Assembly: GCA_021292165.1 (NCBI GenBank)
Contig: CM037877.1
Location: forward strand, 124,004,402-124,068,401
DNA: 64,000 bases
DNA from: Shinisaurus crocodilurus
Lineage: Eukaryota > Chordata > Lepidosauria > Squamata > Shinisauridae
Direction: 5' to 3'
A program made the translations under genes and the position numbers. Under the pieces are notes generated by a model. The model ran no database searches. It had not been told where the DNA came from and saw nothing but the letters and a program-made list of their open reading frames with translations. Positions 10,141-20,100 of this stretch are shown here, in pieces. Each line of letters begins with the position of its first letter. Position 1 is the first letter of the stretch.

Positions 10141-10800
10141 CTATCCCCACTGTGTGGAGCCTGCTGACTGCACATCCCAGGATTTAATCTGAAGGTTCAG
10201 GATTTTAGCCTTCTTGGGATTGTGAAAGTAGTAACATCTCAGGGTGAAGGGACAGAACCAGATTATTTTTTGCTTGGCTTGAGAGAGATTGCTGCACCCT
10301 ACCATGTTCATCAAGTTCCAGCATGAGTCACCAGACACAACCAAGCTCTGCCCCATGCTTTACAAAGATACCATATCTCCCACCAAGTAAAAAAAAAAAA
10401 GTGGTCACCAGCCTCCCATCACCTGTCAAGCCCCCCTTCAATCAAAGGGAAAGGCTGGGTGGGGAGCATGTGCTGTCACACTGCCTGAAGGTTGCCTTCA
10501 TGCAGTAGAATCCAAACTACCTGTCCAGACTTTCCCTCAGGAAAGGTGAGGGGTGAGCATGCACTCTGAGGTGCCACTAGGTGAAAGAGCCTCACATGTC
10601 CTCAGGCAGCAGTGTCCAACACTACTCCCCACCTGCCCTTTCTGCCCCATTGGGGTTTGTCAGCTTGGCCTTGTGTGGCAGGTGTCACGCCAAACAATCC
10701 ACAGCCTTCCTCCCAACTTTGGAGCCAAGGAGCTGGGAGGAAGGCTTGCTGCACATCACACATTCCAGAGGGAGGCTCCACAGTCTTCATGGCAAGTGGA
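10141..10800. other. Unassigned sequence
   Basis: No feature recognised apart from an 11-base poly-A run near 10,390. Open frames on both strands around 10,550-10,900 overlap one another and match no known family. Confidence 0.35.
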
Positions 10801-10806
10801 TTGGCT

Positions 10807-11115
10807 GACACCAGTTCACACAATAGCTGCAGCCCACCGTGGCTTATTTAAACCATGGTGGGTTGCAGGCAGCATGTGTCAGCAGCCATTGTGAATATTC
10901 AAGCGGGCAGTCACTGTGATGTGTGAACTCAGCAAGGCTGGGTTGTTGCTGTGCATAACAAACCACCCACAACCCACAAGCTGTTTTTGGCTTATGCGTG
11001 GTTTGTTAACCATGGCAACAACCCACCCTGCACCAGGTTTGCACACCACAATGGGCAGGTTCGCATGACACAATAAGCCACACTGCATAGAAAGCTACAC
11101 AGTGTGACTTATAAG
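10807..11115 (+). mobile_element. Foldback MITE-like repeat
   Basis: Begins GACACCAGTTCACACAATAG and carries GCAGCCCACCGTGGCTTATT, GGTGGGTTGCAGGCAGCATG and GCCATTGTGAATATTCAAG. The same blocks occur in reverse at 15,236-15,523, and the terminal layout resembles the palindrome at 53,353. The right end is uncertain. No open frame. Confidence 0.5.
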
Positions 11116-11422
11116 CCACCCTACCCTGATGCACCCTCCCTCCCCCCCTGTAGGTATCCCAGGGGACACAGCAGGAGCACCAAGGTGTGTCCCCCCCCCT
11201 TTCCTGCCATGATCACAAGCCATTTCGGGCCCACTGTGGCTTTTCTGTCACTTAAAAAAAATTATTCAGACCACAAAAGCCTGCTGCTAAACCAGTTTTT
11301 GTGGGGGGCCTTTTGACAGCTATGAGCAGTCCCTCCAAGGTGCCCCAGTGGTACCTTGGAGGGGCTGCTAATGGTTGCCAAGGAATTTCTTTTGTTCCCC
11401 CCTAATTTTGCAATTAATTATG

Positions 11423-11424
<2 letters not shown>

Positions 11425-11478
<54 letters not shown>

Positions 11479-11480
11479 GA
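11425..11480 (+). repeat. (ATC)n microsatellite
   Basis: About 18 ATC units. Confidence 0.95.
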
Positions 11481-12604
11481 ATTCTTGCCACCCTTCCACA
11501 ACTGCAAAAAACAACCACAGTTATGCAGGAGTGGCAATGGGGAACCTGGGGTGGGTAATGAGCAGAGGGGGTGCCTGCAGGCAAAGTCCAGCAGGTACCC
11601 ACCCTGTCGAGTGCCCCCCTGGGGGGTTCAGGTAAGTTAATCCCCACTTTGTAAGCCTTTGACAACTGTCAGAAGGCAAGCTGTCAAGTGCTTCCAAAGC
11701 CACGAGTTATCCTTGCTTGTGAAAGGGGAGGGCCTCATCCTTTCACAGCAGGATCCTTGAGGGTTTTGGGGGGAGCTCATGTGTACCAAGTGTGCGTCCC
11801 CTCAGTTTTGCAAGTGTCCCCAAGATGCTAGCATCTTGGGAACGTGCAAAACTAGCAGGGATCCCATTTATGAGGGTAATTGTTCTTTGACAGCTCAGCT
11901 CAGCAGTCAAACTGCAAATCTCTGTTTTTAAGGTAGGATTTCTAAGGAGTTAAAAATTATTTTGGGGGCAGGAAAGTACCGTATACAGGTAGATAGACTC
12001 GATCTATGCAGGTAGATAGACAGTGGGTCATTCCCCCTCCTTCCCCTTCGGTCCTCTGACAGTATCCCAGGGGACTTGGGAGCTGAAGCTGTCTTGTCTC
12101 CTCTCCCCACTGAGATTATGACCCCCTTTGCAGTTGCCATGGCTTTTTCCTCCCTTCCCCCCTTTTTTGGGAGATCGCATTTTGCGATCTCCAAAGTGCC
12201 CAAGCAGCACATTGGAGGAGCTGTCACTGGTTCACCACCTATTTTTCAATTTATTCTGTGTGTGTGCCACAAATGTGCACAAATGTTTTCACTATTTTTT
12301 TTAATTATTATTTTTGGTCAGTAGTTTGGAGTTGCACAACTGTGCAACTCTGACTACCTGAAATCTGAAGCCTTGTCTGATCAATGTCATGGGAAGTGCC
12401 TGCTGTCAAAGCAGGCATCATCTATGGACATTGACAAAGCCAGGCTTCAAATACGTTACTTTGCTTTCACGTGACAGCTGTCAAACAATGAACTGTCAAA
12501 TGAAAGGAAATACACGAGCAGATCTTTGCTTGTGAAAGGGGTGGTGAGTAGATCAAACCCTTCACAGTGAAATCCTCTAGGTTTTAATGTTGGACGTGAC
12601 AGTT
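11481..12604. other. Unassigned, hairpin-rich DNA
   Basis: Contains a hairpin at about 11,806-11,855 (arms around CCCAAGATGCT/AGCATCTTGGG), one at about 12,170-12,193 (GGAGATCGCA/TGCGATCTCC) and one at about 12,330-12,351 (GAGTTGCACA/TGTGCAACTC). A diverged direct repeat sits at about 11,690-11,775 and 12,510-12,595, sharing TTGCTTGTGAAAGGGG and TTCACAG. Probably one or more old foldback DNA elements. No protein similarity. Confidence 0.45.
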
Positions 12605-12606
12605 CT

Positions 12607-14710
12607 TAGTGTCCTACTAATGCCCAGAGTATGGGCAACAAACAAGACGAACTTGAACTCTTGATACATGAGGGCAAGTACGACTAGATAGGGATAACTG
12701 AAACCTGGTGGGATGACTCCCATGACTGGAATACAGCAATTGAAGGGTATAACTTGTTCAAAAGAAACAGAAGCAACAGAAAGGGAGGTGGAGTTGCACT
12801 GTATGTTAAAAATACGCATCTCTGCACAGAGATACAGGAAGAGGAGCTTGGCAGCCACATTGAGAGCATCTGGGTTAAAATAAAGGGGGCAAAGAATAAA
12901 ACAAACATGGTGGTTGCAGTCTACTACCGACCACCCAATCAAGGAGAAGACGAGGATGGAACTTTTGAAAAGCAAATTGCCATTGTTTCAAGGAGGCACG
13001 ATGTGGTAGTAATGGGTGACTTCAATTTTCCTGATATCTGTTGGGAGACTTATTCAGCCAAACATGGCCCCTCCAAGAAATTCCTGAGCTGTGCTGCTGA
13101 TAACTTCCTCCTACAGAAAGTGGAGGAAGGAACTAGAGGATCGGCTATCCTTGACCTGATTCTAACCAACAGAGACGAGTTAGTGGATAAAGTGGCAGTT
13201 TCGGGAACTCTGGGGGAAAGTGACCATGTTATACGTGAGTTCTTGATTCTAACGGAAGCAAAAGCTGAGTGTAGCCAAACACGTACCCTGGATTTTAGGA
13301 AAGCCAATTTTAACAAACTCAGAACAATGATTAGTAAGATCCCATGGCAAGCAACTCTCATGAGAAAAGGAGCCCAGGAGGGGTGGGAGTTTTTTAAAAA
13401 AGGAAATTTTAAAGGCACATTTGCAAACAATTCCCACAAGGAAAAAAGGCAGAGGGCAACAGAAGAAGCCAATGTGGCTTCACAATAAACTCAAAGATGA
13501 CCTGAAAACAAAAAAGGACACATATAGGAAGTGGAAGGAAGGACAGGCTACAAGGGAAGAGTACAGGCAGGTAGCACAGAACTGCAGGAATAGTGTCAGG
13601 AAGGCTAAAGCTGAGAATGAGCTAAGGTTAGCGAGGAATGCTAAAAGCAACAAAAAAGCTTTCTTCAGATACATGCATAGTAAAAGACAGAGGAAAGAAA
13701 TGGTGGTTCAACTACGCAATGAGGATGGCAAACTGATAATAGAAGACAAAGAAAAGGCAGAAGTGTTCAATTCCTACTTCGGCTCAGTCTTCTCCCAAAA
13801 GAGGGTCTATGACCCCCCTGGCAAACCTGAAGTGCAGACTGAAGGGGTAGGATTGCAGCTTGAGATTGATAGGCAAATGGTCAAGGAGCACCTGATTACT
13901 CTGAACGAGTTTAAACCTCCAGGGCCTGATGAGCTGCATCCTAGAGTAATAAAGGAACTGGCAGAAGAACTCTCAGAACCACTGTCTATTATCTTTGAGA
14001 AATCATGGAGGACAGGTGAAGTGCCAGACGACTGGAAGAGGGCAAATGTTGTTCCCATCTTCAAAAAGGGCAAGAAGGAGGAACCTGGGAACTATAGGCC
14101 AGTCGGTCTGACATCAATCCCCGGGAAGATTTTGGAACAGATTATAAAGAAGTCAGTCTGCAAGCACCTTGAAAACAATGCAGTGATTACTAGAAGCCAG
14201 CATGGATTTGTCAAGAACAAATCCTGTCAGACTAATCTGATCTCATTTTTTGATCGGGTAACCTCCCTTGTGGACTGTAGGAATGCTGTGGACATAATAT
14301 ATCTGGACTTCAGCAAAGCTTTCAACAAAGTACCTCATGATATCCTGATTAGCAAGCTAGCTAAGAGTGGGCTAGATGGAACAACTATCAGGTGGATCCA
14401 CAATTGGCTACAGAATCGGACTCAAAGAGTGCTTATCAATGGTTCCTTCTCAAACTGGGGAGAGGTAACAAGCGGGGTACCACAGGGCTCGGTCCTGGGC
14501 CCGGTGCTCTTCAACATTTTTATTAATGACTTGGATCAGGAGGTACAGGGAATGCTTATCAAATTTGCAGATGACACAAAGTTGGGTGGAACAGCTAATA
14601 CTCTGGAAGACAGAAACAAAATTCAAAGTGACCTCGATAGGCTGGAGCGCTGGGCCGAAAACAACAGAATGAAATTTAATAGGGATAAATGCCAAGTGCT
14701 GCACCTAGGG
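12607..14710 (+). mobile_element. CR1-type LINE (family B), copy 1, truncated at both ends
   Basis: Carries ORF2 from the endonuclease start region through RT. It begins at ACTAATGCCCAGAGTATGGG and stops abruptly after CACCTAGG, where a hAT-like end begins. Very similar by eye to the longer copy at 29.2-32.3 kb. ORF1, the thumb/C-terminal region and the 3' UTR are absent. Confidence 0.92.
12754..13488 (+). pseudogene. CR1 ORF2, endonuclease part
   Basis: A 244-codon open stretch matching the apurinic-like endonuclease of CR1. It shows KGGGVALYVKNTHLC, VVAVYYRPPNQGEDED, VVVMGDFNFPDICWETY (GDFN catalytic loop), SAILDLILTNRDEL and GESDHVI (the catalytic SDH). The N-terminal ITETWWDD motif lies just upstream at about 12,695, after an in-frame stop. 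The enzyme nicks target DNA for target-primed reverse transcription. The frame leaves the RT frame at a T6A6 homopolymer near 13,390, so the ORF is broken there. Confidence 0.88.
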
Positions 14711-14716
14711 CAGTGA
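13421..14716 (+). pseudogene. CR1 ORF2, reverse transcriptase part
   Basis: A 431-codon open stretch and the longest credible coding segment in the window. It contains a basic linker (KLKDDLKTKKDTYRKWKEGQ), FKPPGPDELHPRVIKELAEE, PGNYRPVGLTSIPGKILEQ, QHGFVKNKSCQTNLISFFD, IIYLDFSKAFNKVPHDIL (motif A with catalytic Asp), [20 protein letters not shown] (motif B), [12 protein letters not shown] (motif C, ADD) and [20 protein letters not shown]. Catalytic residues are intact, but the ORF ends at the truncation point and lacks thumb, C-terminus and 3' UTR. It is out of frame with the endonuclease. Confidence 0.92.
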
Positions 14717-15000
14717 TGGCGAACCTTTTTGAGCCCGAGTGCCCAAACTGCAACACAAAACCAACTTATTTATTTCAAAGTGCCAACACTGCAATTAAAC
14801 CTGAATACCGAGGTTTTAGTTTTAGAAAAACAACTCATACAGTTGTCCGAACTAATTAACATCTTTTGTCTTTAAAGAAAAACACAATAACAGAGCTTTC
14901 AATGATACAAACAGTTTTTTGTTGGAAAAAAAATCAACTCAAAAAATTATTATAGTACAGTATACAGATTTCATGGTGAAAAGCAATCTTGGCGGGGGGG
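14711..15000 (+). mobile_element. hAT-like terminal segment
   Basis: Starts CAGTGATGGCGAACC with GAGTGCCCAAACTG and TTATTTCAAAGTGCC following, the typical opening of a Charlie-like hAT family. It begins exactly where the CR1 stops. No matching right terminus (GGTTCGCCATCACTG) is visible downstream and the CR1 does not resume, so the element is truncated or rearranged. Confidence 0.6.
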
Positions 15001-15235
15001 AGGCAGGGGAAAGCCATGGGAAAGCCATGGCAACCGCAAAGGAGCTTGTGATTGCAGGAGAGAGAGCAAGCCAGTGATGGTCACTCCAAAGTGCCGCTTG
15101 GGCTCTTGGAGGAGCAGCTGTCACTGGCAGTGCCTTGGGCAAGCTTGGCAAGAGCGGCAAGGGGTTTTTGCCATTCTTGCAGAGCGGCTTGCCCAGTACT
15201 TCCCTGGAACAACAATGGGGTCAGTCACCCAGATT
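15001..15235. other. Unassigned short stretch
   Basis: GC-rich, with repeated GAAAGCCATGG. Possibly internal sequence of the flanking hAT-like element. Confidence 0.3.
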
Positions 15236-15523
15236 CAGATGACACATCAACCCATTGTGGGTCCAACAAACCCTAGAACAAGCCATGGGTTGTTAGGGTG
15301 GCTTGTTGCCCAAATACAAGCCACCCTGTGGGAAGTGGTCTGGGTTCTCATGACACGACAACCCACCGTGGCTGTGTTACCCACAATGAGTTGCCATGTG
15401 TGAACCCAGCCAATAAGTCACAGGGGCAGCCCACTTACATATTCACAATGGCCACTGGCACATGCCGCAACCTACCATGGCTTATGTAAGCCACAGTGGG
15501 CTGCAATGATCATGTGAACCAGC
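15236..15523 (-). mobile_element. Foldback MITE-like repeat (antisense)
   Basis: The reverse complement opens CTGGTTCACATGATCATTGC and continues GCAGCCCACTGTGGCTTACA, GGTAGGTTGCGGCATGTG and GCCATTGTGAATATG. This matches 10,807-10,930 block by block. The CAACCCA / TGGGTTG motifs recur inverted within it. Confidence 0.55.
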
Positions 15524-16515
15524 TCGATATCATCTCTCCCAGGTAATTTTGGAAGAGGTCCCAGTTATCTCCAGTCTGACTAGCCTGTATGCCTTTCCCA
15601 CAGCCAACCATCCTATCTGGCACTTTCCTGGCTCCCCCCTCCTCTCTATCTGACTTGGGGCTACAGCACCTGGGCCAAGTAGACCAGGTGTGTGTGGTGG
15701 AGGGTCTGCAACTAAGACACTCATGTTGGAACTGGTATGATACATCAGATATCACTGCTGTGGTCCCAGCACATGATGTGGGGTTGAACCTGCAGCTGGA
15801 AGGAGCCAGTTTGCAAGTAGATAGATGTCCACTGCCATAATGCTCTGCCATGCATCATGCATTTCAACCACAGCTAAGATTGCTCCCTGTCCATAAAAAC
15901 CCTGGGTTCAGTGCTGCCCAGAGGGAGAGGTGGGGGAGGGTATTTCCCCTGTGGCAATTGCAGAACCTTGCAAAAGCAGCAGTTAGAGTAGTAACATCTA
16001 AGGCCTGGGGAACAGACACTTTACATCATAGCCACCTCACTGCTTCAGCCACCACTATTGCCAGGCACAGCTAGGAGCCACACATTATCTAGCCTCTAGC
16101 GGACCAAGAAGAGAGCATTGGGTCAACCCCCATTTCTTCCTTGGTGTTCTTCAGGGGCATATCGAATACCAACCTAGTACAGCAAATGTGATCACCAGGG
16201 TGGAAGTGGAAGTAATATACTCATGCACTCCTACCCTAACACAACTGCAGGAGCTAACAAAAGGTTCAAGCACCACTTTTAAAATTGTAACTTGCTGTCA
16301 GCTATAGTTCCCCACCCCCTGCAGAGCTCTGCCTGACCAGCTTAGTGGCTGACCCTATCACCCAGCCCCAGCCCCAAGTTGGGCTCTGTACCAATGCTGT
16401 GCCAGTCCACCTCTTGGCAAAATTTTGATTGAAGCCCTCACACAGGCCATTAGGTGAATAAACAGCTCCTTGGAGCTGTTTTCCAGGACAGGAACAGGTC
16501 AGGGGAAATGGCAGT
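15524..16515. other. Unassigned sequence
   Basis: No repeat family, RNA or coding similarity recognised. Confidence 0.4.
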
Positions 16516-16603
16516 GCATAGAATCATAGAATAGTAGAGTTGGAAGGGGCCTATAAGGCCACTGAGTCCAACCCCCTGCTCAATGCAGGAATCCAAAGTT
16601 ATG
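16516..16603 (-). mobile_element. CR1 3' tail fragment (antisense)
   Basis: ATAGAATCATAGAATAGTAG, GTTGGAAGGGGCCTATAAGG and CCAACCCCCTGCTCAATGCA are the reverse complement of the CR1/5S-SINE 3' tail. Only about 85 bases remain, so the parent may be either. Confidence 0.8.
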
Positions 16604-17055
16604 TGTTTGTTTCTAGAAGGATAAATATCTATCTTTCTACTGACTTGGGAAAAAATGCTGTCTCACTAAATGTGATCAGGCTGGTTCTGAAGGAGTTGTT
16701 CATGAGGAGCCATAAGAAGAGAGACTCGTTAAACACGGTCTGGATTGTTTTGAAGGAGCTGTTTATGGAAATACGTCAGAAGAGAGACCGTAGTAATTTT
16801 AGTATTATGAAATATAAAATTACTGTGTTTGACCGTGGGAAATGGGGGGCGGGTGACTACTAAGAGGATGGATTCTGGACTGGAATTGAGAGAAATGGCT
16901 GAATTTACGTTCTCTAGCTTGGGATGAAAAAGAGAGAGAGAGAGAATCCCTTTTTTATCATGGTAAAATAAGTGAAAAAATATTGTTTTAAAAAGGCCAT
17001 AAAGCGAAGCTTATAAGGGTATACTTAAAGCTAGTGTTAGTGGGAAGGATTCTAC
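16604..17055. other. Unassigned, with an imperfect ~60-bp direct repeat
   Basis: Two diverged copies of a unit encoding VLKELFM-x(3-4)-KKRD / LKELFM-x(3-4)-QKRD lie at about 16,675-16,730 and 16,737-16,790 in one open frame (16,540-16,863). The family is not recognised. It may be the decayed upstream part of the LINE 3' end that follows. Confidence 0.35.
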
Positions 17056-17312
17056 CCTCTATTATTTCAGTTGCCAGGTGAAGACCTTTTTATTTGCCCA
17101 ATATTTTAATGGTTGATTTTATTCCTTTTCTTATTGCCACTGTACCTCTGGATTGAATTTATTTTGGCTGCTTGTTTTTATTGTGTTATATTTTAATATG
17201 TTTGTGTTTTTATACTATTTATGTTGTTATTTTTGTGTTGTGTTTTGTAAACCGCCCAAGGAGCCTTTTGGCTGATGGGCGGTGAATAAATATATTAAAT
17301 AAATAAATAAAT
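17056..17312 (+). mobile_element. L2-type LINE 3' end
   Basis: CAGGTGAAGACCTTTTTATT resembles the LINE ORF2 stop region (KTFLF). It is followed by a T-rich 3' UTR, GTAAACCGCCCAAGGAGCC, GGCTGATGGGCGGTGAATAA and an (AATA)n tail. Confidence 0.65.
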
Positions 17313-17963
17313 GATCAGAAAGATGATTATTAAAGATGTTGGAATGCTTAGAAGAAAATAATGATTTCTTTTAGTAGTAAGTTAGAACTTGAAAGGTAAA
17401 GTGTTATTGGTAAAATGATCTTTGTTGAAATTAATTATTAATGAGCAATGGAAGGGATGAAAAAATGGGTTAAAAATCTTTGGGGTGTGAGATATTGATT
17501 AAAGGGGGAAATATGTGGTCACTTGTTTTGGGGTAAATGAATTTGATTGGTATTTTGGGGAAATACTATATTAGAAAGATGATCCCTGAAGAACTTAGAA
17601 CTGTTAAAACAAAATAAGGATTCGTTATAATAGTTGTTATAGTAGTAATTTAGTATTTGAAAGGTAAAGTTATGGATGTAATAAAAAGAGGTCAAAAACT
17701 TGGGTGTGGGGTATTGATGTAAGGGGAAAATCGGTGGCTTGTTCTTTGATAAAAGTAGTAGAAGGGAAGAAATAGGGAATTGTATTAAATAGAACTATAA
17801 AAGTTTTAGATTGGTAGAAGAATTAGAAGAATTAACATATATGGTTATTGTTAATAAAAAAAATTGCACTTGTGAGGTGGAGGAATTAGAAGAAGAATGT
17901 TTGACAATAGAAAAAAGTGAAATTTATTTATAAACTACAGAGTAGTGTATATAAGGTTACTTA
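17313..17963 (+). repeat. AT-rich imperfect tandem duplication (~270 bp units)
   Basis: Two diverged copies run from about 17,317 and about 17,577. Shared blocks in the same order are GAAAGATGAT, GTTAGAACTTGAAAGGTAAAG-like, AAAAATCTTTGGGGTGTG / AAAAACTTGGGTGTGGG, and GATATTGAT / GGTATTGATG followed by AAGGGGGAAA / AAGGGGAAAA and GTGGTCACTTGTTTT / GTGGCTTGTTCTTT. The family is unknown and no frame is open. Confidence 0.5.
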
Positions 17964-18229
17964 TACAGTAATACCTTGGATTGCAAGTAACTTGGTCTGA
18001 GAGCGTTTTGCAAGACAAGCAAAAAATTTTAAATTTTTTTGACTTGATAAACGAGCAAGGTCTTGCAAGACAAGTAGTGTAGGGATGTAACCGCTTGCCT
18101 TGAGCGGGCGTAGCGGGCCGAAATCAGCCCCGCTCATGCCCGCCAGAGACTCACTTTGATATAAGAGTGTTTTGGATTACAAGCACGGTTCTGGAACGAA
18201 TTATGCTTGCAATCCAAGGTATTACTGTA
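17964..18229. mobile_element. mariner/Tigger-like MITE with TA target duplication
   Basis: Element 17,966-18,227 has inverted ends CAGTAATACCTTGGATTGCA (22+ bases matching on both ends), flanked by TA on each side (17,964-17,965 and 18,228-18,229). Arms continue as AAGCAAAAAATTTT and CGTTTTGCAAGAC-like sequence. A GC-rich segment (about 18,080-18,143, starting TAGGGATGTAACC) appears to be inserted in the middle. No transposase. Confidence 0.82.
18080..18143 (+). mobile_element. Fragment of TAGGGATG-type hAT inside the MITE
   Basis: TAGGGATGTAACCGC followed by GAGCGGGCGTAGCGGGCC and GAAATC. The core GCGTAGCGGGCC and the leading TAGGGATGT recur in the element at 45,904. Only one end is visible. 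Confidence 0.5.
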
Positions 18230-18738
18230 CTTTGTTGTGGGGAAAATCGGAAGTTCATTTTTTTAAAAAAAGTTATGTGTTTGACAGCTGTGCTGAGAAT
18301 ATAGACCTGGGAGATCAGAATTGTGCATACAGGATGTTGGATGAGTAGGCAAAAAATTATGCAATTTCTACACTCTGGATGAGTGACAATAAAAAAAAGA
18401 GCTAAAATAAAATATTTGATATTACTCAAAGTTTTAGTGGCAAAGTATGAGTATTGTAAACATAAAAGATTGCTGTGTATCATTGTGGATAGATGAAAAT
18501 TAACATCATGATCTGAATATATAGCATTTGAAGCCTGGATACCACACCACAGACTAACTTCCTGTAGGATTTCACTGAAAGTTAAATCACATATGGAAGT
18601 CTTTCCCCAGCTCGTCTAAATGTTTTACCTCTCGTTGTGCCTTGTTTCCTCGGAAGCCGGTGGTGCCTCACTCCTCCCCTCCCTGCCCCCAAGAACACCC
18701 CCCCCCATGCTGGAACTGAAGTCAGTGTTCGAGCTTCA
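18230..18738. other. Unassigned AT-rich sequence
   Basis: No gene or repeat recognised, except GGGGAAAATCGG near 18,240, which also occurs in the tandem duplication at about 17,720. A single older element may therefore span both. Confidence 0.35.
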
Positions 18739-19341
18739 GTTCCCAGCAGGACCGGTGCAGGGCAGTTTGGCGCCCTAGGCGAAATTATATTTAGCGCCCC
18801 CCCTCTCGTGCCGTGGGGGGGGCTCCGGAAAGCAGCCCTGCTCTGCAACCTCCCTGCCGCCGCCGCCACCAGACCCCCCCCCGCACGCTGCCGCTGCCGC
18901 TCCCCACCTACCTTCCCACGCCTCCTCCAAAAAGGGACCCCCGCGCTCTGTTTTTGGCCGGGGGAAACCAGAGCAACAGGGCTGTTTAAGCCCTGTTGCC
19001 CTGGTTCCTCCCGCCAAAACAGAGCGCGGGCGGGGCTCTGGAAACAGCGCGGAGAAGGTAGGTGTCGGGGGGGAGGCGGCGCGGAGGCGAAGCGAGGCGA
19101 GGTGGGGGGGAGGCGGCGCGGAGGCGAGGCAAGGTGGGGGGGAGGCGCCCAGGCTCGGCCCCACCACTACTCCGGGCGCAATCCCCCGCACTGACCTGGC
19201 TTTCTCGGTGAGGCGGGCTGGCGGGCAGGGCAGGAGCGTGCTGGCAGCGAAGAGGAGCGCAGCGTTTCTGTGCCCTCTTCCGCTACGTGCCCTAGGCAAC
19301 AGCCTAGTTGGCCTAGCGGTAGCGCCGGCCCTGGTTCCCAG
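18739..19341. mobile_element. hAT-type non-autonomous element (587 bp, 8-bp TSD)
   Basis: Element 18,747-19,333 begins CAGGACCGGTGC and ends GCGCCGGCCCTG. It is flanked by perfect GTTCCCAG duplications (18,739-18,746 and 19,334-19,341). Subterminal GCCCTAGGC/GCCTAGG motifs repeat near both ends. The GC-rich core includes a palindrome at about 18,943-19,030 around CTCTGTTTTTGGCC / GGCGGG...AACAGAG. Overlapping open frames on both strands are composition artefacts. A 70-bp relative with identical termini is at 25,275. Confidence 0.9.
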
Positions 19342-20100
19342 CCGGCAAGGAAAGAACCATGCTAGCTGCGAGGTGGGGGGGTTGGGCGCTCCATGCTCGG
19401 ACTCCCCACTGTGACCTAGGAAGGAATTTTCAAGGTCGCAGGGGGGGACTCCACATTATCCTATGTCCCCGCAGACAAGGTTGGAGGGCCATAGGATTGC
19501 ACCCTAAGCTAGGCAAGTACAGAGACAAATCCAATAGGCTAGTCAGTTCAAGCAGGCAAATGGTCAAGCACAGCATTACCAGGGAAGTAGGTGGTTTCCA
19601 AAAGAGAGGTTTGAGGCATAGCCAAGGTCAAAGCGCAGATGAACAGTCAGATACAATACACAGTCCAAGAAACAGAGTCAAGCTGGAGTCCAAAGGTCAG
19701 TAGCTCAGAGGTTCAATGGCAAGGTCAGGGAAACAAGAAACAAGGCACTGCAGCTGGTCGAACAATGACCTTGGAGCTCCCTCCCCTTCCCTCACAGCTG
19801 GCACAGAAAGAACCATACTGGCTGCAGCTCTGAGGTCAGGAGACCAACCTCAGAGCCAGAGGTTTGTGGGTAGGGAGGGAGAGGGGAGGGGAGGAGTCAG
19901 GCTCTGGCAACATATGATGTATCCTGGCAGTGCCTCATGAGCCAGCCGGGGGCAAAGAGTGAGCCAGCCGAAATCAGCCATCTAAGTCTTTTGCAGGGTG
20001 GGAGGGGGCGCAGGGGCAACCTTTGCCTCCACACTCCTTCCACCTTCCACGGGATGCCCGTAATCCTCTGAGTTTGGAGGGTTATGGGCAGCTACATTGG
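19342..20100. mobile_element. MITE-like repeat related to 51,584-51,984
   Basis: Contains GGGCCATAGGATTGCACCC, AATCAGCCATCTAAG, CCACACTCCT, ATGCCCGTAATCCTC and GGAGGGTTATGGGCAG. The last four occur in the same order in the element ending at 51,984. The middle carries many GGTCA/AGTCC short direct repeats. Boundaries are not fixed. Confidence 0.5.

Noticed and set aside
11425..11480. Regularly spaced repeats as a CRISPR array
   Set aside because: Plain trinucleotide microsatellite with no spacers. The genome is eukaryotic.
18637..19299. Open frames of 174-185 codons on opposite strands
   Set aside because: Composition artefacts of the GC-rich 587-bp hAT element.
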